Source: Candidatus Magasanikiibacteriota bacterium
GTDB lineage: Bacteria; Patescibacteriota; Patescibacteriia; Magasanikbacterales; GWA2-37-8
NCBI GenBank assembly: GCA_026396535.1
Contig: JAPLWP010000001.1
Location: 1-6,287 of the forward strand
Length of the DNA: 6,287 bases
Direction: 5' to 3'
In this document: positions 1 to 5,222 of the stretch, in pieces
Position numbering within the stretch: position 1 is the first letter of the stretch
Layout of the letters: every line of letters begins with the position of its first letter
The notes under the pieces: model-generated
What the model saw: the letters and a program-made list of their open reading frames with translations, nothing else
What the model was told of the DNA's origin: nothing
Database searches by the model: none
Position numbers and translations under genes: made by a program

Positions 1-123
1 CCGCCTATCAATTTACCTGTCGATATGGTGGTGAGTCCGCTCATAGTCATATACAAAGGAGCGGCTTTACCTCCGCCGCCTCTGCCATCTCCGGAAGAAC
101 CGGAAGAGTTACCTTATGGCTAA
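1..123 (+). CDS. 3' end of an unidentified protein (C-terminal 40 aa)
   Basis: An open frame runs from the first base of the window to TAA at 121-123. The 40 visible residues begin PPINLPVDMVVSPLIV and end in a Pro/Glu-rich tail (ALPPPPLPSPEEPEELPYG). The tail looks disordered and has no recognisable motif, so I cannot name the product. A good intrinsic terminator follows within 10 bases of the stop, which supports this being the true end of a transcribed gene. The rest of the gene lies to the left of the window. Confidence 0.6.
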   Translation, partial: PPINLPVDMVVSPLIVIYKGAALPPPPLPSPEEPEELPYG

Positions 124-128
124 ATTTC

Positions 129-155
129 AAACCCTCAGCAATGGGGGTTTTTGTT
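129..155 (+). terminator. Intrinsic terminator of the partial upstream gene
   Basis: AAACCC at 129-134 pairs with GGGTTT at 145-150 across a loop of about 10 bases, and T's follow (148-152, then GTTT). It begins 5 bases after the stop codon of the partial plus-strand gene, as expected of a rho-independent terminator. Confidence 0.7.
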
Positions 156-171
156 TATTATAAGCCAAAAT

Positions 172-205
172 AAAGGCCTTTTGATTGACAAAAGGCCTAT
201 TTTGT
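172..205. terminator. Second, bidirectional terminator-like hairpin overlapping a promoter
   Basis: AGGCCTTTTG (174-183) and CAAAAGGCCT (189-198) form a perfect 10-bp stem with loop ATTGA. T-rich sequence follows on the plus strand (ATTTTGT) and also on the minus strand (TTATTTT), so it could stop transcription in either direction. The right arm contains the last two bases of the -35 box TTGACA (185-190) of the downstream promoter. Confidence 0.6.
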
Positions 206-213
206 GCTATGCT
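185..213 (+). promoter_or_regulatory. Strong extended -10 sigma70-type promoter for the lipoprotein gene
   Basis: A perfect -35 TTGACA (185-190) is followed by a 17-base spacer and -10 TATGCT (208-213). TGC directly precedes the -10, giving an extended -10 element. Transcription would start near 220, leaving a leader of about 42 bases before the ATG at 262. This position rules out any start codon upstream of 220 for the following gene. Confidence 0.75.
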
Positions 214-261
214 ATGCAGTTAGTTCTTTACAATTCGTTTTTTTCTTTTTGGAGGTGTCTG

Positions 262-981
262 ATGCGTGCAACAGTATATTTGTTTTTGGTGTTCTTGGCT
301 TCTTGTGCGTCGTGGTCGGTCGTGACCGATACTCCCGTTGTGCCAACATCGGCAACGCAGGAGGAGATCGTGATTCCGCCGGCCGAAGTTGCTCCTGAGC
401 ATCAAACTCTTCCTGAGATTGTTCGGATGGGTGAGATTCACATGGCAGTGGACAAGGTGGTGGCGCTCGAACAAGACGTCACTCCGGTGGAACTCGAGCT
501 CACCAACAGCAATGTTGAACAGCTCCTGAAGTTCCGTGACCACGTCATGGCTGCAATGAAAGTCTATGAAGTGCGTCGCAGCGACGTATCGTTTGAAGAT
601 TTGGAGCAACTGGGCGACGAAATGGTCGGTAAAAAACTTCTTCCCACACGTAAGAGGCTGCGCGCTTCTTATTCTACGTGGGTAGAAGCTGCCGAACACG
701 CCACCAATCTGCTGGCGTCTGAATTCAGACAGTCCAATCGCTTCGTGCTCTCACCCGAGCAAGAAGTGGAGCTCGCCAGTGAAGTGAAGCGTCTGGTCGC
801 TGCTCTGTCCAAAGCTCGCATGCAGACATCTGCCCGTGAAAACTTTTACGAGTTTATACGGGTAGAATCTGAGCGTGTCGCTACGGTGAAAGAGTCGGAC
901 GAAGAATGGTTGGGAATCCAACATGTTCTAGTCAAGCTCCAGATCCAGGATGGAGAAGAATGGCTGCGCACGCACCACTAA
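262..981 (+). CDS. Putative lipoprotein of unknown function (239 aa)
   Basis: The ATG at 262 was chosen because GGAGGTG (251-257) lies 4 bases upstream and a strong promoter ends at 213; the frame is open further upstream, but the promoter lies inside that extension. The protein starts with Arg2, a short hydrophobic stretch and a lipobox L12-A-S-C15, so it is probably exported, lipidated on Cys15 and held on the outer face of the membrane. The signal is unusually short (14 residues). A Pro/Thr/Glu-rich spacer follows to about residue 50. The remainder (about 50-239) is predicted helical, charged and Glu/Arg-rich, with no motif I recognise. Codon choice is visibly more GC-rich than in the AT-leaning minus-strand genes nearby, which may mean separate origin or high expression. 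It is monocistronic: own promoter, and convergent with the next genes. No function is assigned. Confidence 0.8.
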   Translation: MRATVYLFLVFLASCASWSVVTDTPVVPTSATQEEIVIPPAEVAPEHQTLPEIVRMGEIHMAVDKVVALEQDVTPVELELTNSNVEQLLKFRDHVMAAMKVYEVRRSDVSFEDLEQLGDEMVGKKLLPTRKRLRASYSTWVEAAEHATNLLASEFRQSNRFVLSPEQEVELASEVKRLVAALSKARMQTSARENFYEFIRVESERVATVKESDEEWLGIQHVLVKLQIQDGEEWLRTHH

Positions 982-1002
982 CTCGGGCACGATGCAAGCA
1001 AA

Positions 1003-1030
1003 TCCCACTCGCCAAAAGCGGGCAGTGGGA
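1003..1030. repeat. GC-rich hairpin downstream of the lipoprotein gene
   Basis: TCCCACT (1003-1009) pairs with AGTGGGA (1024-1030), and an inner GCC (1011-1013) can pair with GGC (1021-1023). There is no T-run after it on the plus strand, so it is not a standard intrinsic terminator. It may stabilise the 3' end of the lipoprotein mRNA. Confidence 0.45.
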
Positions 1031-1044
1031 CAGAGGAAATAATA

Positions 1045-1100
1045 AATCACTCGCTTCGTAATTTGAAAATAAAATTTGTTTTCAGATTATGCGAGTGATT
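1045..1100. repeat. Long two-part imperfect palindrome (56 bases)
   Basis: The outer arms AATCACTCGC (1045-1054) and GCGAGTGATT (1091-1100) are perfect 10-bp complements. Inside them, TAATTTGAAAA (1059-1069) pairs with TTTTCAGATTA (1079-1089), with one G-T wobble, around loop TAAAATTTG. Only a small internal loop separates the two stems. No U-tract follows. It could be a transcribed 3'-UTR structure, a small RNA element or a dispersed palindromic repeat; the window holds only one copy. Confidence 0.55.
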
Positions 1101-1115
1101 ATACGCTTTAAAATT

Positions 1116-1150
1116 AAAAAACACACCAATTGAATTTGGTGTGTTTTTTT
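1116..1150. terminator. Bidirectional terminator between convergent genes
   Basis: The A-run plus CACACCAA arm (1116-1129) pairs perfectly with the TTGGTGTG plus T-run arm (1136-1149) over 14 bp, with the six-base loop TTGAAT. T-runs trail the stem on both strands, so it can end both the lipoprotein transcript (plus) and the cobalamin operon (minus, 8 bases after the stop of the DUF6580 gene). Confidence 0.85.
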
Positions 1151-1157
1151 GTTTTAT

Positions 1158-1673
1158 TTATTTTGTTGTCTGAGTATTCATTTCCGGTACCAATTTTTTT
1201 ATCATTTCATATCCACCTATCAGCACGCCGGTATAAAATAGATCGGCCAAAATTTCATTGCGCCAGAATGGTAGGGCCATCTGGTAGCTTTGAATTAATC
1301 CGGATAAATTGTGAGTATACATCGTGCCAAATAGCCAAACCGCGCCATTGGTCAGCAAGAAGAAAATCAAACTGCCGGAAAGTACGCCCAAAGTGACATT
1401 AGAAAACGCAATTTTATTTTTTAGATATTGTCCGATTAATACCATCAAAATAAATCCCACATATACCGAGGCCATAATTGATGGGCGATAAAATCCGATA
1501 AAAATATCACTGATAAACATTGCGGCTAGAGGCAATATCAAAGATTCTTTTTTGCTTAGATACAATCCACTAAATAAAGCGATTGCGCCCATAGCGGTAA
1601 AATTGCCAGGGTGAGGCATAAAGCGAGTGACGATTGCCAGAGCAAGTAGTAGATAGATAGGTAATTTTTTCAT
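1158..1673 (-). CDS. DUF6580-family membrane protein, ECF S-component-like putative (corrinoid) transporter
   Basis: This 171-aa protein is almost entirely hydrophobic, with about six membrane segments (roughly 3-17, 25-40, 44-61, 65-84, 90-112, 137-158). It carries the features I associate with DUF6580: RFMPHPGNFTAMGA near residue 17, an ISD motif at 54-56, TNGAVWLFGTMY at 108-119 and the closing LPFWRNEILADLFYTGVL at 134-151. The family is annotated as putative transport proteins and resembles substrate-binding S components of ECF vitamin transporters in size and topology. It is the last gene of a cobalamin-riboswitch operon, 26 bases after the surface-protein gene and just before a strong terminator. 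I infer that it carries cobalamin or a corrinoid precursor across the membrane. No EcfA, EcfA' or EcfT gene is in the window, so it would need a shared energising module or work alone. ATG start at 1673; the ribosome site is weak. The family call is from memory; the substrate is inferred from context. Confidence 0.75.
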   Translation of the reverse strand: MKKLPIYLLLALAIVTRFMPHPGNFTAMGAIALFSGLYLSKKESLILPLAAMFISDIFIGFYRPSIMASVYVGFILMVLIGQYLKNKIAFSNVTLGVLSGSLIFFLLTNGAVWLFGTMYTHNLSGLIQSYQMALPFWRNEILADLFYTGVLIGGYEMIKKLVPEMNTQTTK

Positions 1674-1699
1674 AGCTGAATTTCTTATTAGTGGCTAAA

Positions 1700-4447
1700 T
1701 TATAACACATTCTTAAATAATCTCAAACCTAGGTATAGTCCAAGTGCAGCGGCCGATCCACCAGTCACAGCCAATACTTTTTTGGCAGTGCGACGAGTTG
1801 GAGTGTCTAGTGGTAGGCTGTCGATTGGGTTGGTCTGGTCTGGTATTTTTTCTGCAGAAGTAAGTTGCTCTTGTGGTTGTGAGGAAGAAGGAGTAATAGG
1901 AGCAGGAGAAACTTCAGCTGCTTTAACGGGGGATTTTACTGTCAAAATTACTGGTTTAATTTGTGGTTTTTCTTCGGTTAATTCTACGGTAGTAGATGGT
2001 GTGCTGGTGACGATGGTGGTAGTAGTGACAGCGGTGGTAGTAGTGACAGTAGTGGTCGCAATAGTAGTGGTGGCGATAGTGGTAGTCACAGTGGAAGTAG
2101 GAGTAGCAGGAGAGCTGCCAGAGCCACCACTGATATTGGTAGTTTGTGGATCCAAAATTATTGGCCAAGATTTTCCAAGCAAAGCCGGGATAGCAGATTT
2201 GGTACCAAACCAGTCCACATTTCCATCCCAAGATTGAGCAAAATGATCATTAGTCAAAGTAGTCAAAATATACCAAGGATTTTTTCCGGCGGAATTAAAC
2301 CATTCATTTTGTCCTTCGCCCAAAGAATTAATACCCATCACAGCCCAGCTGGTAGTAAGCGCATCGGAAGTAATATAACCCCAACCGCCATCAGCAAGCT
2401 GTTGATTTTTTAGGTATTGTTTAGCTTTGGTGAAAATATTTGCGTCTACAGTATTGCCATTATTTTGAGCATATTTAAGAGCGTTGATAGCCGCACCAGT
2501 GAGATCTGGGGATTCAAATGGTCCCGGATATGCAAAGCCGCCGTCTGGTTGTTGATTGGATTTAATTGCGCTTAGAGTGGTTTGCACTACAGACGAATCT
2601 TGATTTTCACCAACTGCAATTGCGGCGATAAGACCAAACACGTCATCATTAATTCCGGATTGTCCAAAATTATTATTTTGCACACAACCGTCTAGCTTTG
2701 TTTTTAGTGCAGAAATTTTTGTATCTGTGTTCGCTACACCGCTAGCTCGTAAAGATAAAATATGACGTGGGTAAGCAGCACAGCTGTTGAGTTCGGAATC
2801 TAGAGAGCTTGCATCAGTATTATAAACATAATCATGTAGAGAGGAGCTGGCATTTTTTACATCAGCCGCATAAATATTTTTGCTGGCAAAAGATAGAGTA
2901 AACCAATCGGAAATTCCACCGTCTACAATTTTGCCATCACTGCTTTGGTTGGATTTTATAAAACTAATTAATTTATTTACCACACTATTGATGACACTGT
3001 CGGAAATAGTTTGGTTGGTAGGAGGTGTAGATCCGCCACCACCGCCACCAGAAGTGGAGGTGCTAGCCGGTGCAGTAGTCGGGTATAGAGTGATAGTGGT
3101 AGTACTAAATCCAGTTTTGCTTCCGGATAATACTATTGGATTGGTGGAGGTGGTTACTAAATAGTATTTGCCAGTATCATTGGTGCTAGCTACTCCATTG
3201 ATAGATAGAGTACTGCTAGTGGCTGGATTCCAAATTGGACTAAAAGTTTGGTCAAATCCAAATAGTTCAAGAATGATAGTGTTAGTAGTACCTACAGTTG
3301 GAGTAGTGGTGTCCACACTAATTTTTAGTGGCAATAAATCATACGTTACCAATAAATTTTCATTGTTGGTAAGCAGATGTTTACTTAGTGCGGATTGTCC
3401 GTAATTTAAATCATTAAACCAATTCCAATATACACCGTTATTATTTTGGTTGTTTACATAAGAATTAATCGAATTCAAAAACATATCAGATCCCCAAGTA
3501 GACCAATCAGTAGTAAGACCAGATTGTTTTAAAGCACACATCGCGTTTAAAGTAGAAGTAGTACTGCCATCAACTTCCGGACAAGCGGTAACTACCAAAT
3601 TTGGAAATTCAAAAGATTCTTGGCTAGTTTGTACGCTTAGATTTATGGATACAGTGGTGGATGGAGTGGTAGTGCCTGGATCAGTACTAGTAGAAACTGG
3701 TGCCACATACGGATCAAAAGAAAAACTATTTACCACAAATTCACTGCTAGTATCAGTAATTGGTTCTAAGCTTTTATACTGCCAGAAATTTATGTGTAAT
3801 CTTTCTTCTCCAGGAACAAAATTATCACTACTGCCGTCAGTGCTGCTAGCATAGGTCCAGCTGCTCATTTCATTGCCATTTTGAGCGGTGCTAAAAACTA
3901 CTTTATCTGGTTGCCAATTTATAATGTCTTGGAAAACTCCGCTAGAAAAATTGGAAGCAGAGGTTTGTTGATTGCCTTTTTTGTTATGAGGTTGAGCGGT
4001 AAAGAAAAGATTTTGATCACCCTCTTCATTATTCCAAAAAGAATGTTCGATATCAAATTCGTGAGTACCGTCTTGATATATAAAAGGGGAAGCAACTAGA
4101 TTGTGATCGATCTGACTTACATCAGTATTGATATCAAAAGTATATTTGCCGTATCCAAGTGAAGTAGGCAGGTATACTTCGGAAGAATACCAGGTGGTAG
4201 TAGGATCGTCCGCGTGTTGAGAAACTTTTAGGTGTAGTGCGCCCGCGTCATCTACAAATACATCATTGGATGTATCGCCCCAATTATTTAGAATCACGCT
4301 GTCTCCAGGCAATCCTGGTTCATTGCGAATCGTCCATAGGTATCCGGAGAAATCTATTTTGTTGTGAGCGTAGGCGGTAGAGCTAGTGAGCAATCCGGCT
4401 AGCACCAAAGCGAAAGTGATTTTATTTTTAAAATTGAGGTGCTTCAT
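1700..4447 (-). CDS. Surface protein: GH16-like + DUF4430-like + Ig-like + alpha/alpha toroid, probable corrinoid-capture protein (915 aa)
   Basis: Secreted multidomain protein. A signal peptide is at 1-27 (cleavage near AYA-HN). A concanavalin-fold GH16-like domain spans about 30-248, with EFDIE at 130-134 matching the GH16 catalytic signature ExDxE. A DUF4430-like domain (about 266-375) contains VYWNWFNDLNYGQSALSK, echoing the YW.YY..G.....G...Y pattern of the preceding gene. An Ig-like domain follows (about 376-457), then a Gly/Ser linker. An alpha/alpha toroid of prenyltransferase-type repeats covers about 481-768 (NQQPDGGFAYPGPF at 631-644, NQQLADGGWGY at 681-691). Next is a Thr/Pro/Ser stalk (769-885) and a C-terminal hydrophobic segment (891-908). 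The only four cysteines fall in pairs within domains (C289/C304 and C556/C588), suggesting disulfides. Toroid plus DUF4430 are the two halves of transcobalamin, here in reverse order. The gene overlaps its upstream neighbour by 20 bases and lies under a cobalamin riboswitch, so corrinoid binding at the cell surface is the inferred role; glycan binding or cleavage by the GH16-like part is a second inference. Confidence 0.85.
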   Translation of the reverse strand: MKHLNFKNKITFALVLAGLLTSSTAYAHNKIDFSGYLWTIRNEPGLPGDSVILNNWGDTSNDVFVDDAGALHLKVSQHADDPTTTWYSSEVYLPTSLGYGKYTFDINTDVSQIDHNLVASPFIYQDGTHEFDIEHSFWNNEEGDQNLFFTAQPHNKKGNQQTSASNFSSGVFQDIINWQPDKVVFSTAQNGNEMSSWTYASSTDGSSDNFVPGEERLHINFWQYKSLEPITDTSSEFVVNSFSFDPYVAPVSTSTDPGTTTPSTTVSINLSVQTSQESFEFPNLVVTACPEVDGSTTSTLNAMCALKQSGLTTDWSTWGSDMFLNSINSYVNNQNNNGVYWNWFNDLNYGQSALSKHLLTNNENLLVTYDLLPLKISVDTTTPTVGTTNTIILELFGFDQTFSPIWNPATSSTLSINGVASTNDTGKYYLVTTSTNPIVLSGSKTGFSTTTITLYPTTAPASTSTSGGGGGGSTPPTNQTISDSVINSVVNKLISFIKSNQSSDGKIVDGGISDWFTLSFASKNIYAADVKNASSSLHDYVYNTDASSLDSELNSCAAYPRHILSLRASGVANTDTKISALKTKLDGCVQNNNFGQSGINDDVFGLIAAIAVGENQDSSVVQTTLSAIKSNQQPDGGFAYPGPFESPDLTGAAINALKYAQNNGNTVDANIFTKAKQYLKNQQLADGGWGYITSDALTTSWAVMGINSLGEGQNEWFNSAGKNPWYILTTLTNDHFAQSWDGNVDWFGTKSAIPALLGKSWPIILDPQTTNISGGSGSSPATPTSTVTTTIATTTIATTTVTTTTAVTTTTIVTSTPSTTVELTEEKPQIKPVILTVKSPVKAAEVSPAPITPSSSQPQEQLTSAEKIPDQTNPIDSLPLDTPTRRTAKKVLAVTGGSAAALGLYLGLRLFKNVL
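1988..2098 (-). repeat. Low-complexity Thr-rich coding repeat (surface stalk)
   Basis: Residues 784-820 of the 915-aa protein are an irregular repeat of TTT(I/V)A- and TTTTV-type units, encoded by near-repeating ACC/ACT/ACA codons. On the plus strand this reads as GTGGTAGTAGTGACAG-like tandems. It probably forms an extended, possibly glycosylated stalk that lifts the binding domains off the membrane. The codon-level repetition makes length change by slippage likely. Confidence 0.7.
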
Positions 4448-5009
4448 ATTTCCAAGTTATTGAATCGTTATTTTTTAAAATATAATTTGAAATTCCCATT
4501 TGGGCTGGCTTACCATTGAGATAGTAGATCCAGTATTTGCCACTATTTTTGTCAGTTCTCACGCCGTCGACTTCGTCTACAAAATATCCAAGCGTGGAAA
4601 ATTCTTTAAATACGACCGAGATTTTTTTATCTCGTACGAGTTGCGCCATCGCATCATAGGCGGTGGATTTCTCGGGTAGCTGCAGAGGGTAAATTTGGCC
4701 ATTGATAATAATGGTGGCGGCTATCGGTGTAGGTAGTGGTGCAGGGGTGGACTGGTCGCTAGGTACACTAAGAGGGGTAGTATTTTTAGGTATAGAGGAC
4801 GAGGCTGGAGTCGGCGTCTTAGGCTGGCTCTGTGGGTCAGAAATCGTCGTATTGGTCGCTATATTGGACCAAGGAAGGTTCTGGGCTACTGTGACAGGAG
4901 TAGGCGGCTTGGGCGCTGCTGCTTTATGGGGTAAAAGCAGGTAATCTGCGCTAGATACAGCCAAAAATGTCAGGGTCATCCACAGCCGTATTAGGTGTTT
5001 ATTATGCAT
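4428..5009 (-). CDS. Membrane-anchored DUF4430 (transcobalamin beta-domain-like) protein (193 aa)
   Basis: An N-terminal signal anchor (about residues 7-26) is followed by a Pro/Thr/Ser-rich linker (30-96) and a DUF4430 domain (about 97-190). The domain shows STAYDAMAQL (115-124), GYFVDEVDGV (141-150) and the family's signature C-terminal stretch KYWIYYLNGKPAQMGISNY (158-176). DUF4430 shares its fold with the beta domain of transcobalamin and intrinsic factor, which caps bound cobalamin. The protein is probably tethered outside the cell and acts with the 915-aa protein. It is the first gene after the cobalamin riboswitch. Its ATG lies only about 11 bases beyond the U-tract of the riboswitch terminator and no clear Shine-Dalgarno is visible. 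Its 3' end overlaps the next gene by 20 bases, suggesting translational coupling. The domain call is firm; corrinoid as ligand is inferred from the riboswitch and neighbours. Confidence 0.88.
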   Translation of the reverse strand: MHNKHLIRLWMTLTFLAVSSADYLLLPHKAAAPKPPTPVTVAQNLPWSNIATNTTISDPQSQPKTPTPASSSIPKNTTPLSVPSDQSTPAPLPTPIAATIIINGQIYPLQLPEKSTAYDAMAQLVRDKKISVVFKEFSTLGYFVDEVDGVRTDKNSGKYWIYYLNGKPAQMGISNYILKNNDSITWKYEAPQF

Positions 5010-5020
5010 AATTTATTAAA

Positions 5021-5050
5021 AAGAAAAAATCTTTTCCAAGAGAAAAGATT
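5021..5050 (-). terminator. Intrinsic terminator of the riboswitch expression platform
   Basis: On the minus strand, AATCTTTTC (5050-5042) pairs perfectly with GAAAAGATT (5036-5028) around loop TCTTG, and a run of T's follows (TTTTTTC, then more T's). It lies between the cobalamin aptamer and the ATG at 5009, so it is a regulated attenuator and not the end of a gene. The GGAAAA at 5037-5032 can pair instead with UUUUCC at 5079-5074. Confidence 0.85.
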
Positions 5051-5063
5051 CAAAAATAGAATA

Positions 5064-5170
5064 TTCCTGCTCGGGAAAACCATTATTTGAAGACCGGACT
5101 TGTTCCCGATTAATCGGGACTTTACCGTTGCGGCACAGTGGAGGAATTCACCTCACTTCCACAAATAATA
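5064..5170 (-). promoter_or_regulatory. Compact cobalamin riboswitch (class-II-like aptamer)
   Basis: Read on the minus strand, the conserved core is GGAAGTGAGGTGAATTCC followed by the CCACTGTGCCGCAACGGTAA stretch and later AAGTCCGGTC, matching the cobalamin riboswitch pattern GGAA..GGTGNAANTCC...CCGCAACGGTAA...AGTC. Stems visible: P1 ATTATTTG (5169-5162) with CAAATAAT (5089-5082); P4/P5 GTG-AGG with CCT-C-CAC enclosing loop TGAATT; CCG-CAA-CGG; and CCCGA-TTAA-TCGGG (5118-5105). After P1 comes a small hairpin TTCC-CGAGCA-GGAA (5077-5064) in the position of P13/L13, the partner of the L5 kissing loop. The large peripheral arms and classic B12 box GCCACTG of the long AdoCbl class are missing, so a compact class II type fits best. 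It should repress the downstream operon when cobalamin is plentiful. Confidence 0.88.
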
Positions 5171-5187
5171 GATTAAATTGTATGTAT

Positions 5188-5216
5188 AAACTACCAGGCT
5201 TCGGGGGCCCTGTCAA
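5188..5216 (-). promoter_or_regulatory. Promoter of the cobalamin operon
   Basis: On the minus strand, a perfect -35 TTGACA (5216-5211) is followed by 17 bases and -10 TAGTTT (5193-5188), with TGG just before it, giving an extended -10. Transcription would start near 5181, about 11 bases ahead of the riboswitch P1 stem. A TATACA further downstream (5187-5182) is an alternative -10 but is spaced 22 bases from the -35. Confidence 0.65.
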
Positions 5217-5222
5217 AACGCG

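Noticed and set aside
151..261. A 37-residue N-terminal extension of the lipoprotein, starting from TTG at 151
   Set aside because: A strong promoter (185-213) lies within it, and a good Shine-Dalgarno with ATG at 262 gives a clean lipobox N-terminus.
220..699. A 159-codon open frame on the minus strand opposite the lipoprotein gene
   Set aside because: It lacks a ribosome site and recognisable domain and is His/Arg-rich nonsense-like sequence; it shadows the better-supported plus-strand gene.
1988..2110. A possible tandem-repeat or CRISPR-like array
   Set aside because: The units are short and irregular, without spacers, and follow from Thr codon repetition in the coding sequence.
1782..2237. 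A plus-strand open frame encoding long Val runs
   Set aside because: It is the antisense of the Thr-rich stalk of the 915-aa protein (Thr codons read backwards give Val/Ser/Gly), without a start site.
2144..3007. The toroid as an active terpene cyclase or prenyltransferase
   Set aside because: I see no DxDD cyclase motif, the protein is secreted, and the operon and DUF4430 partners point to a binding toroid of the transcobalamin kind.
4976..4984. A second DnaA-like box, TCATCCACA
   Set aside because: It has one mismatch and lies inside the DUF4430 coding sequence, about 240 bases from the perfect box; not evidence for an origin.
5195..5212. A CAGG/CCTG hairpin as terminator of the guaA-glycosyltransferase operon
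   Set aside because: The stem is short and interrupted, no U-tract follows, and it falls in the promoter spacer.
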